Below are positions 24,562 to 32,640 of a stretch of DNA of 64,000 nucleotides, piece by piece. A program made the translations under genes and the position numbers. Each line of letters starts with the position of its first letter. Positions within the stretch are counted from its first letter, which is position 1. The stretch covers positions 1 to 64,000 of the forward strand of contig JAFKEE010000043.1 of the NCBI GenBank assembly GCA_017307505.1, read 5' to 3'. The notes beneath the pieces were generated by a model. It was given only the letters and a program-made list of their open reading frames with translations, had not been told where the DNA came from and did no database searches. The stretch is from Acidobacteriota bacterium. GTDB lineage: Bacteria; Acidobacteriota; Terriglobia; Bryobacterales; Bryobacteraceae.

Positions 24562-24759
24562 CTATTCGTGCTGTGCCGTTTTCTTCCCGGCGGTGAGGGC
24601 AGTGGCCTTTTGCCGGATCACCCCGGCAATGATCCCTTTGCCAAGCTTGCCGGCCGCCTTGGCTTCCTCGAACCAATCACCGATTGAGTCCTGATTCTGA
24701 ACCCACCATTCCGCCTCCCGTGCTTCGTCGCCGGTGGGCGGTTGTTTCCTTTCAGCCAT
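24562..24759 (-). CDS. Small hypothetical protein
   Basis: A 65-residue protein, charged, with the central segment AEWWVQNQDSIGDWFEEAKAAGKLGKG. I do not recognise the family. The N-terminal charged part and downstream helix resemble small antitoxin- or accessory-type proteins of plasmids, but no toxin partner is next to it. Confidence 0.5.
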   Translation of the reverse strand: MAERKQPPTGDEAREAEWWVQNQDSIGDWFEEAKAAGKLGKGIIAGVIRQKATALTAGKKTAQHE

Positions 24760-24803
24760 GATTGATTATCCGCCTCGTCCAAGACATCCATGAACTGGCC
24801 ATT

Positions 24804-24831
24804 CCTATCCCGGTGGTGATGCCGGGATAGG
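24804..24831. other. Perfect 10-bp inverted repeat
   Basis: CCTATCCCGG and CCGGGATAGG flank an 8-bp loop. It lies between the small gene and the adhesin gene, at the edge of the plasmid-like region. Without a U-tract on either side it looks more like a protein-binding or recombination site than a terminator. Confidence 0.45.
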
Positions 24832-24861
24832 CATCCAGTAGGCTCCGGGGTTTGTGTCTTG

Positions 24862-24871
24862 ACCCATGGGT
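24862..24871. repeat. ACCCATGGGT palindrome
   Basis: A perfect 10-bp palindrome with the core shared by the copies at 22536, 23905 and 23981. It is outside any gene, near the end of the plasmid-like region. Confidence 0.45.
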
Positions 24872-24927
24872 TTTAGACCAAGACCAGAGGGTTATGGCCA
24901 ATGCGCACCAAGAGGCTACCGCCCATG

Positions 24928-24962
24928 AAAAACGCGGCCCGCACCACCAGGTTCGGGCCGCG
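24928..24962 (-). terminator. Intrinsic terminator of the first giant adhesin
   Basis: On the minus strand, a 9-bp stem (CGCGGCCCG / CGGGCCGCG) with a 12-nt loop is followed by a run of T. It lies 22 bp after the stop at 24985. Confidence 0.85.
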
Positions 24963-24984
24963 GAAGGTAGTCACCAGACAAAGA

Positions 24985-26150
24985 TCACTCGATGGCGAGA
25001 GTCACCGTGTTGCTGGCCAGCGGGTCACCCGCCGCCGGGTGCAGCGTAAGCTGCACCGCAACGTCGAAGCCGGGGGCCGCAGCTTGTGGAACACGCACCA
25101 CGATGAGGTAGACGCCGGCGGCCTTTGGATCGGGAATGACAGACTGAATGGCCGCGTCGATGCCTCCGATGGAGACGCTGAGAGCGCCCGGGGTATCGGC
25201 AATGGGTCCGAGGCCAGTGGCGCGAATAGAGACCAGGTCACCGGGCAAAGCGGGCTCACCCAACTGACGGGCATCGCGAACGATGGCCAGACGGTCGGAG
25301 TCAGGGAAAGTGATGAAGCCTTCGGGCTGGTCGGCCGAAGGGTTGGAGTCAGGCACCGCGAGGATGACGGGATTGGCCTCGAGCATTGTGGTCTGCAGGG
25401 AGGCGGTGTCGCCGCTTTCCGTCTCGACGGTGATGTCGAGTTGGGCACCCGGGTCGGCCGAGGGGCAGAGGAAGGTCAGGCGCGTGGGGCTGGCCGAGAG
25501 CAGCGGAACTACGGAGCCATTGACGCGGACGAGGGAGCCGCTGAGCTGGAGTGAGGCGCCGGAGGGATCGGAGTCTGAAGAATCGTCAGAGGTGAGCCAG
25601 CGGCCATGAATGGAAGCCAGGGCTCCGGGGGAGCAGGCGGTGAGTTCCGGCTTGGGGATGAGCGGCAACCCGGAGTCGACGGTGACAGGGACCGTGCCAG
25701 GCGCAGCCACGCCGGCGGAGTTGGAGGCGGCGAAGGAGAGGGTTGAGTCGCCGGTCTGGTTGGGCGCCGGGGTCCAGAGGAACTGGCCGGAGTCGGGCTG
25801 GAAGGCCGCGCCAGCGGGGAGTCCGGAGGACGAAAGGGTGACGGGCAGGCCGGAGCCATCCTGAGCGGAGACCGTGAAGCCGAGGGGAGCGCCGAGTTTG
25901 ACGAACTGGCGGTCAGGGAGGCTGATCACCGGAGACGGGGAGGGCGAGATGGAGATTTCGTCCGAGGTGAGAGAGAAGTTGTCACCGGCGGTAATGCGGA
26001 CAGACGACAGAGAGGCCGAGGGATCCACGACGCCGCGGAAGGAGAACAAGCGTTGGCCGGTACGGGCTGAGAGAGTGGCCGGCAGGCGGACGTCGGAACT
26101 GGAGGCTGTGACGGGAATGGCCTCGAGGTTGGAGTAGGAATCGCCAAGGC
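24985..26150 (-). repeat. Direct repeat of adhesin C-terminal coding region (copy 1)
   Basis: The 3' ~1.1 kb of this gene is strikingly similar to 31477-32640, the 3' end of the next adhesin gene on the same strand. The intervening ~5 kb holds the response regulator, so homologous recombination between the copies could delete or exchange sequence. Confidence 0.6.
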
Positions 26151-29100
26151 TCAACTGGCAGAGGAAGGAATCGCCGGCGGTGACGTTTTTGGGCGAGCAG
26201 GAGAGCCGCGAGTCGGAATGGGTATTCACGAGGGCGGGGCCGGCGGCCATGGTGGAGAGCGAAGCGGGCGCTTTCGAGGAAGTCAGCGGGCTCTGTTGTT
26301 GGCTGGTGATTGAGATGGTCCCGGGCGAGGTGGACGGAACGGAGTTGAAGACGACATCCACCCAGTAATTGCTGTCATAGAAGGAATTGGTTGGAAATGC
26401 CCCGGCGGTATAGATGTAGCTGCCGTTCTTGCCGTCGTCGCCGCTCTTGAGTGCATAGAGGGGCCCGCTTTCAATACCGGAGGAAGTGAAGTAGCTGGGA
26501 GTGACGGAGTAGGCTCCTTTGGGCGCCTGGTAGGAGACGACGTAGGTGGTGTTTGCGGTGATCGCGACGGGGCTCGAGAAATTCGCCTGCTGCCATCCGG
26601 ATCCTGTTTCTCCGTTGAACGTCACCGAGGCGAGCAAGGAACCGTTCTTCGACCAAAGGCGGCCGGTGTGGACTCCGGTGTTGTTGAGTCCTTTATAGAA
26701 GCGCACACCAATGACGTAGCCGGAGACGCGGCTGCGGAACTTCATGCCCAGTTCGATGGTCACGGTGTCGGTGGAGGTGACGATGGACGGTGTGGCCGAG
26801 GAGGTCCAGATGGAGCAGGGGCAGGTGCTGCTGGAGGCAGGCTGCAGGGAAAGGGAGACAGATTGAGAGGTGGCGTCGAGAGCCGCGGTCACCTGGACGG
26901 TCTGCTTGGAAGTTACCGTTCCGGCGGTGAGGCTGAAGGAAGCCGAACTGGCTCCGGCGGGAACCGTGACGGAAGCCGGTGTGTTCAGTAGCCAGCTATT
27001 GTCCGTCAGCGTTACGACCCGGCCGCCCGCAGGAGCGGGGCCGGTGAGCATGACGGTGCAGGTAGCACGTGTGCCGGAGGCGATGGAGAAGGCGGGGCAG
27101 GTGAGCGCGCTGATGCCCAGATTGGGCGTGATGGTCACCGTGGTGGTCTTGGAATTCCCACCGATGGCGGCGGTGAGCACGATGGGCAGATCCTGACTCG
27201 GCTGGCTCAGGTAACGGCTGACAGAGGCGGTGAAATCCACAGTGGATGATCCGGCCGCGGCGATGATCCAGGCAGGGACAGAGAGAGCGTTATTGCTGAC
27301 AGTGATGGCGAGGGCCTGCCCTCCGCTCTTGGCAGGCGTCGACAGAATGACGGTACAGACCGAGGAACCACCCGCGGAGAGGAGGGTGCCCGAACAGCTC
27401 AGGTCACTGATCTCGGTGACCTGGGTCTGGGGTGTGATGGTGAGGGAAGAGGTCTTGGCTGTCCCGTTGGCGCTGGCGGTGACGGTGACTGCGGTGCTGA
27501 CCGAGACTGTGGAGGCGGAGACGGAGAAGATGCCTGCAGTGGTGCCCTCGGGCACGGTGACAGTGGCCGGCAGGGTGAGAGCCGCATTATTGGCGGCGAG
27601 AGCGACCACTTGCCCGCCGGTTGGCGCGGCACCGGAGAGGGTGAGCGTACAGGACGCGGCGCCACCGGCCGGGATGGAGGAGGGCAGGCAGGAGAGGATG
27701 GTGGGCACAATCACTCCGGTCACTGTTACGGAGGCGGTTTTCGAAGCGCCGTTGGCTGTGGCGGTGACGACAACCGGCGCGTTGGTGGTCACCGAGCCAG
27801 CGGTGACAGTGAAGACGGCGGACGTGGATCCGGACGCGACGGTGACGGAAGCGGGTGTCGTGAGGGCGGCGCTGTTATCGGAGAGGGTCACCTGCTGGCC
27901 ACCGGTCGGTGCGGCGGCAGAGAGGGTGACGGTGCAGGAGGAGGATCCACCGGAGGTGATGGAAGTGGGCGAGCACGAGAGCGTGGTGGGTACGGGCTGG
28001 GTGGTGATGGTGACAGAAGCGGTTTTCGAGGTGTTGTTGGCCGTGGCCGTGATGACGACCGCCGTGTTGGTGATGACGGAGGCGGCTGTGGCCTTGAAGA
28101 CCGCCGAGGTCGAACCGGCCGCGATCGTGACGGAAGCGGGAATCGAGAGAGCCGCGTTGTTGTCAGACAGGGTTACCAGTTGACCACCCGTGGGTGCGGC
28201 GGCGGAGAGAGTAACGGTGCACGAGGAAGAGCCGCCGGAGGTGATGGACGCCGGCAGGCAGGAGAGCGTGCTCGGGGCGGGCAGGGAACTCACGGTGACA
28301 GAAGTGGTCCTGGAGGTTCCGTTAGCAGCGGCGGTGATGACAACTCTTGTGTCGACCGTGACCGAGGTGGCGGTGACGGCGAAGACGGCGGAGGTCGCGC
28401 CGCTGGCGACGGTGACAGAGGCCGGTGTGGTCAGTGCCTTGTTGTCGTCGGAGAGTGTCACCAGCTGACCACCGGCCGGGGCCGCGGCGGACAGGGTAAC
28501 AGTGCAAGAGGCAGAGCTGCCTGGTGAGAGGGAAACGGGCGCGCACCAGAGTGTACTGGGCACAGACGGTGCAGTCACAGTGACAGAAGCTGTCCTGGCG
28601 GTGCTGTTGGCCGTGGCTGTGACGACAACGGAGGCACTGGCTGTGACGGAGGCGGCCGTGACGGAAAAGGTGGCCGAAGTGGATCCCGAAGCGACGGTGA
28701 CGGAAGCGGGCGTGGTGAGAGCCGCGCTGTTGTCGGAGAGGGTCACCAACTGACCACCGGCTGGTGCAGCTGCGGAGAGAGCCACGGTGCAGGTGGCGGA
28801 ACTGCCGGAGGGGAGGGAGGCCGGTGAGCAGGAGAGCGTGCTGGGCACGGGCCGGGCGGTCACTGTGAGAGAAGCTGTCCTGGTGGTGCCGTTGGCCGTG
28901 GCTGTGACGGCAACCGCGGTACTGGTGGTGACCGAAGCGGCGGTGACCGTGAAGGTCCCGGAGGTTGCGCCGGCAGCGACCGTGATGGAAGCGGGGGTGG
29001 TGAGCGCGGTGCTGTTGTCGGAGAGGGTCACCTGTTGGCCACCGGCTGGTGCAGCGACGGAGAGAGTCACCGTGCAGGTGGCGGAACTTCCGGAGGGGAG

Positions 29101-30498
29101 GGAGGCCGGCGAGCACGAAAGGGTGCTGGGTATGAGCGGCGCGGTGACCGTGACGGAGGCCGTCCTGGAGGTGCCGTTGGCCGCCGCGGTGATGACAACT
29201 GCGGTATTGGAGGTGACAGAGGCGGCGGTGGCGGAGAAGGAGGCCGAGGTCGCGCCGGCGGGGACTGTGACGGAAGCAGGTATGGTGAGGGCTGCGCTGT
29301 TGTCGGAGAGGGTCACCAACTGGCCACCCGTCGGTGCGGCGCCGGAGAGTGTGACGGTGCAGGAGGAGGATCCACCGGAGCTGATGGAAGCGGGTGAACA
29401 CGAAAGCGAGTTGGGTACAGGCAGGGCGGTTACGGTGACCGTGGAGGTCTTGGAGGTTCCGTTGGCGGTTGCTGTGACGACGACCGCTGTGCTGGCAGTG
29501 ACCGAGGCGGCGGTGACGGAGAAGGCAGCGGAAGTTGCGCCGCCGGCGACGGTGACGGAAGCGGGTGTAGAGAGAGCGGCGTTGTTGTCGGAGAGGGTCA
29601 CGAGCTGCCCACCGATGGGCGCAGCGGCAGAAAGGGTGACTGTGCAGGTGGCGGTACTGCCGGAGGAAATGGAGGCAGGCAAGCAGGTAAGAGTGCTGGG
29701 GGCAGGCAGGGCGGTTAGTGTGAGAGAGGCAGTTTTGGACGTGCCATTTGCGGTAGCGGTGATGACGGCCAATGTATTGGTAAGGATTGAGGTTGCCGTG
29801 ACCGAGAAAGTGGCGGAAGTTGCGCCGGCCGGGACCGTGACGGAAGCGGGTGTAGAGAGAGCGGCGTTGTTGTCGGCGAGGGTAACGAGTTGTCCACCGG
29901 CAGGGGCGGCGGCGGAAAGAGTGACAGTGCAGGTGGCAGAGCCGCCGGAGAGGATGGAAGTGAGAGAGCAGGTCAGTGACGATACGGCTACCGGTGTCGT
30001 AGCTGCGATGGAGATGGTGCCATCGGTTGCCAGTGCAGTCAGAAAATCACCCGTGGGAGAGGACGCCAAAACCTGGGGTGCCGTCAGCAGGCGGGTGGGC
30101 GCAGTCGAATTCGCGAGCGTGAGGCTGACATTGGCCACGGTCCCAACTGGAATTGCCGTTGAATTCGCACCAACCAGCAGGCAGGTGTAGGTGCCGTTGG
30201 TTCCGGAACAGAAGAGGGACTTGCCGGCGCTGGCCGCAGCGGAACTCGCCGTAACCTGGATGGCTGAGAAGTCGGTTGGGGAGTAAGAGAAGGTCCACTG
30301 TAAGGCGGCAGGCAGGGTTGTCGCGCTGGTAAGGGACAGGCCAAGGTTGGCTGTTGCTCCGTTGGAAGAGGTTGCGGACCCGAGCGAGAGGGAAACCTGG
30401 GGGGTATTGGCCAAGGCGGAGGGAATGAATGGCTGTAGGAGGAAAGCGAGAAGTAGCCCAAGCGGAAGCCGGAAACATTGATGCTGAAACTGTTTCAT
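24985..30498 (-). CDS. Giant secreted adhesin with ~11 Cys-paired Ig-like repeats
   Basis: About 1837 residues. A signal peptide (hydrophobic core LPLGLLLAFLLQPF, then ALA-N) is followed by a cohesin-like domain (~35-165), then about 11 tandem ~89-residue Ig-like repeats (to ~1160). Each repeat has two Cys about 13 residues apart (LxCxPxS...SCTVTLS), so a disulphide is likely. Next come a DUF4082-like module (CPCSIWTSSATP, FYKGLNNTGVH), He_PIG-like Ig domains, and a C-terminal module of the Solibacter type (ALPGDLVSIRATGLG). The ATG at 30498 is preferred to a TTG at 30513. It is probably cell-surface bound or a matrix protein; the binding target is unknown. Confidence 0.8.
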   Translation of the reverse strand: MKQFQHQCFRLPLGLLLAFLLQPFIPSALANTPQVSLSLGSATSSNGATANLGLSLTSATTLPAALQWTFSYSPTDFSAIQVTASSAAASAGKSLFCSGTNGTYTCLLVGANSTAIPVGTVANVSLTLANSTAPTRLLTAPQVLASSPTGDFLTALATDGTISIAATTPVAVSSLTCSLTSILSGGSATCTVTLSAAAPAGGQLVTLADNNAALSTPASVTVPAGATSATFSVTATSILTNTLAVITATANGTSKTASLTLTALPAPSTLTCLPASISSGSTATCTVTLSAAAPIGGQLVTLSDNNAALSTPASVTVAGGATSAAFSVTAASVTASTAVVVTATANGTSKTSTVTVTALPVPNSLSCSPASISSGGSSSCTVTLSGAAPTGGQLVTLSDNSAALTIPASVTVPAGATSASFSATAASVTSNTAVVITAAANGTSRTASVTVTAPLIPSTLSCSPASLPSGSSATCTVTLSVAAPAGGQQVTLSDNSTALTTPASITVAAGATSGTFTVTAASVTTSTAVAVTATANGTTRTASLTVTARPVPSTLSCSPASLPSGSSATCTVALSAAAPAGGQLVTLSDNSAALTTPASVTVASGSTSATFSVTAASVTASASVVVTATANSTARTASVTVTAPSVPSTLWCAPVSLSPGSSASCTVTLSAAAPAGGQLVTLSDDNKALTTPASVTVASGATSAVFAVTATSVTVDTRVVITAAANGTSRTTSVTVSSLPAPSTLSCLPASITSGGSSSCTVTLSAAAPTGGQLVTLSDNNAALSIPASVTIAAGSTSAVFKATAASVITNTAVVITATANNTSKTASVTITTQPVPTTLSCSPTSITSGGSSSCTVTLSAAAPTGGQQVTLSDNSAALTTPASVTVASGSTSAVFTVTAGSVTTNAPVVVTATANGASKTASVTVTGVIVPTILSCLPSSIPAGGAASCTLTLSGAAPTGGQVVALAANNAALTLPATVTVPEGTTAGIFSVSASTVSVSTAVTVTASANGTAKTSSLTITPQTQVTEISDLSCSGTLLSAGGSSVCTVILSTPAKSGGQALAITVSNNALSVPAWIIAAAGSSTVDFTASVSRYLSQPSQDLPIVLTAAIGGNSKTTTVTITPNLGISALTCPAFSIASGTRATCTVMLTGPAPAGGRVVTLTDNSWLLNTPASVTVPAGASSASFSLTAGTVTSKQTVQVTAALDATSQSVSLSLQPASSSTCPCSIWTSSATPSIVTSTDTVTIELGMKFRSRVSGYVIGVRFYKGLNNTGVHTGRLWSKNGSLLASVTFNGETGSGWQQANFSSPVAITANTTYVVSYQAPKGAYSVTPSYFTSSGIESGPLYALKSGDDGKNGSYIYTAGAFPTNSFYDSNYWVDVVFNSVPSTSPGTISITSQQQSPLTSSKAPASLSTMAAGPALVNTHSDSRLSCSPKNVTAGDSFLCQLSLGDSYSNLEAIPVTASSSDVRLPATLSARTGQRLFSFRGVVDPSASLSSVRITAGDNFSLTSDEISISPSPSPVISLPDRQFVKLGAPLGFTVSAQDGSGLPVTLSSSGLPAGAAFQPDSGQFLWTPAPNQTGDSTLSFAASNSAGVAAPGTVPVTVDSGLPLIPKPELTACSPGALASIHGRWLTSDDSSDSDPSGASLQLSGSLVRVNGSVVPLLSASPTRLTFLCPSADPGAQLDITVETESGDTASLQTTMLEANPVILAVPDSNPSADQPEGFITFPDSDRLAIVRDARQLGEPALPGDLVSIRATGLGPIADTPGALSVSIGGIDAAIQSVIPDPKAAGVYLIVVRVPQAAAPGFDVAVQLTLHPAAGDPLASNTVTLAIE

Positions 30499-30512
30499 TT
30501 GTTCAAGATCCA

Positions 30513-30520
30513 AGTACTAT
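30513..30520. promoter_or_regulatory. AGTACTAT half-site upstream of an adhesin gene
   Basis: Half of the AGTACTAGTACT motif found upstream of other secreted-protein genes in this window, located about 15 bp before the start at 30498, so close that it would overlap the translation start region. Confidence 0.35.
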
Positions 30521-30702
30521 CGGTGGCCTGGCCGTATAACACGCAGCATGTCCTTCGGCATGGCTAGAGAATCCGGGCGGATGCTTCTTTAAAAACGCGG
30601 GAGAGTCAGACGCCAACAGGGATACTGACGGGAGGCTTGTGAGGCCGGCGCCTCAAATGGAACTGGGCATTGTACAAGGGCAAGTGGACCTTCGATTTAG
30701 CA

Positions 30703-31158
30703 CTACATACGAGCAGCCACGGCCCGTTCAAGGGCTTGATTGAGGATGTGAGGTTTGGACGGTTTGGAAACATAGTCGTTCATGCCCGCGGAGAGACAGA
30801 GATACTTGTCCGTTAGCAAGGACTGAGTGGAATAAGCCACGATGGGAATTGGCCGGCGGGTAGGACCTTCCAGAAGCCGAATCTGACGTGTCGCCTCGAG
30901 ACCATCCATGCGGGGTAGTTGGATGTCCATGAGGATCACATCATAGGTTTCCGGGGATGCCTGCCACTGTCGCACGACGTCCAGACCGTCACTGGCAATT
31001 GCGACTTGATAGCCAAGCCGCTCCAAGACCCTACGCACAAGGATTTGGTGGAAGGCCAGATCCTCTGCCACCAGAACGGAGATCGGTCTCTTGATCCGCG
31101 AAAGCGGCTTTGGAGCCGAGGCGCCATCGTTTCGGTGGAGGTGTGGCGATTGAGACAT
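30703..31158 (-). CDS. Stand-alone response regulator receiver domain
   Basis: A 151-residue protein, essentially one CheY-like REC domain. Acidic residues E32 and D33, phosphoacceptor D78 in MDIQLPRMDGLEATRQIR, the S/T position at 110-111 and K132 in SKPSK are all present. No output domain follows, so it acts through a partner or as a phosphate sink. It lies between the two giant adhesin genes and reads in the same direction. No cognate kinase lies in the window. Confidence 0.88.
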   Translation of the reverse strand: MSQSPHLHRNDGASAPKPLSRIKRPISVLVAEDLAFHQILVRRVLERLGYQVAIASDGLDVVRQWQASPETYDVILMDIQLPRMDGLEATRQIRLLEGPTRRPIPIVAYSTQSLLTDKYLCLSAGMNDYVSKPSKPHILNQALERAVAARM

Positions 31159-31421
31159 GGTGTTGTAGTAAAACTGCAGATCTCAGGCAACGGAGCAGAA
31201 GCATGAGCGGAGCAATTGTAATACCAAACGATATCTATTTTGTTTACATGGCGATAGTTAAGCGAAATTAGGACGTCGCAGTAAAAAGTACCGGTACTTT
31301 TCGTGTTTCAGTTTGAGACAGGAAAGTTTTACCTGAAGGCCGTTTTCGCGCTTAAAGTGTGTCAACTAGTACACGTTGAGTATGATGGGCGGGGCGATGT
31401 GGAGAGGTGAGCAAAAACGAA
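31159..31421. other. Intergenic region with regulatory palindromes
   Basis: Between the response regulator and the end of the second adhesin gene. It holds the palindrome AAAAGTACCGGTACTTTT (31284-31301) and ACTAGTAC (31365-31372), both related to the AGTACTAGTACT motif. It is upstream of the regulator gene on the minus strand, so it should contain its promoter. Confidence 0.6.
31284..31301. promoter_or_regulatory. 18-bp perfect palindrome AAAAGTACCGGTACTTTT
   Basis: Perfect dyad with GTAC on both sides of a CCGG centre, located ~125 bp upstream of the response regulator start. It shares the GTAC arms with other motifs in the window. Confidence 0.5.
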
Positions 31422-31451
31422 GCGGCCCGCACCTGGAGAGGTGCGGGCCGC
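31411..31451 (-). terminator. Intrinsic terminator of the second giant adhesin
   Basis: A 13-bp GC stem (GCGGCCCGCACCT / AGGTGCGGGCCGC) with a 4-nt loop, then TTCGTTTTTG on the minus strand, 26 bp after the stop. It is closely similar to the terminator of the first adhesin. Confidence 0.85.
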
Positions 31452-31476
31452 CGTTCGTTGGGAGTGAGTAACAGGG

Positions 31477-32640
31477 CTACTCGATGGCTAGAGTGACCTT
31501 GGCGCTGGTCAGCTTCGTGCCTGACTGCGAGCGCAGATTGAGTTCGACGGGGATATCCAAGCCGGCAGCCGCAGCTTCAGGGACTCGGATTTGAACGAGG
31601 TAGACGCCGGCGGCGTTGGGATCCGGGGTAACGGATTGGATGGCCGCATCGATGCCGCCGATGGAGACGCTGAGGGCGCCCGGGGTATCGGCGTTGAGAC
31701 CAAGGCCGGTGGCGCGAATGGAGATGAGGTCACCGGGCAGAGCGGGTTCACCGAGCTGGCGGGCATCGCGAACGATGGCCAGGCGGTCGGAGTCGGCGAA
31801 GGAGATGAAACCTTCGGGCTGTTCGGCGGCGGGGTTGGAGTCCGGGGCCGGCAGGAGGACGGGATTCGCCTCGAGCATTGTGGTGTGCAGGGAGGCGGAG
31901 TCGCCGCTTTCCGTTTCGACGGTGATGTCGAGCTGGGCACCCGGGTCGGCCGAGGGGCAGAGGAAGGTCAGACTGGTGGAGCTGGCCGAGAGAATCGGGA
32001 CAGCGGAACCATTGATGCGGACGACAGAGCCGGCGAGTTGGAGAGAGGCTCCGGTAGGATCGGAATCGGCTGCTTCGTCGGCGGTGAGCCAGCGGCCTTG
32101 GATGGAGGCCAGGGCGCCGGGGGCGCAGGCGGTGAGTTCGGGCTTGGCGATGAGCGGCAAGCCGGAATCGATCGTGACAGGGACTGAACCGGGGGCGGCC
32201 ACGCCGGCGGAGTTGGAAGCTGCGAACAAGAGGGTGGAGTCGCCGGCCTGGTTGGGTGCGGGGGTCCAGAAGAACTTGCCGGATTCCGCGTCGAAGGAGG
32301 CGCCTTCCGGAAGTTCAGCAGCGGAGACCTCTACGGGGAGACCGGACCCGTCCTGAGCAGCGACAGTGAAGCCGATGGGCGAGCCGAGTTTGACGAACTG
32401 GCGGTCCGGAAGGCTGATCACAGGGGCTGAAGCCGGCGAGATCGAGATCTCGTCGGAGACGAGAGAGTCACCCTCCCCGGCGGAGATCACAACCGAGGAT
32501 TCGGAGGAAGCGGGATCGACAAAACCGCGGAAAGAGAGTGAGCGTTTGCCGGAGCGGACCGAGAGGGTGGTCGGCAGCCGGACGTCGTGACTGGAAGTCG
32601 AGACGGGGATATCGCCCTCGGCAACGTCATTCTTGGGGTC
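31477..32640 (-). repeat. Direct repeat of adhesin C-terminal coding region (copy 2)
   Basis: Counterpart of 24985-26150 (same orientation). By eye identity is high over the He_PIG and C-terminal modules. Confidence 0.6.

Noticed and set aside
15172-24984. attL/attR direct repeats bounding the plasmid-like region
   Set aside because: I found no matching direct repeats at the two ends by eye, and no tRNA gene; integration stays unproven.
28787-30190. 467-codon plus-strand frame opposite the giant adhesin
   Set aside because: Shadow frame caused by the tandem repeats of the adhesin gene; the minus strand has the signal peptide and Cys-paired repeats.
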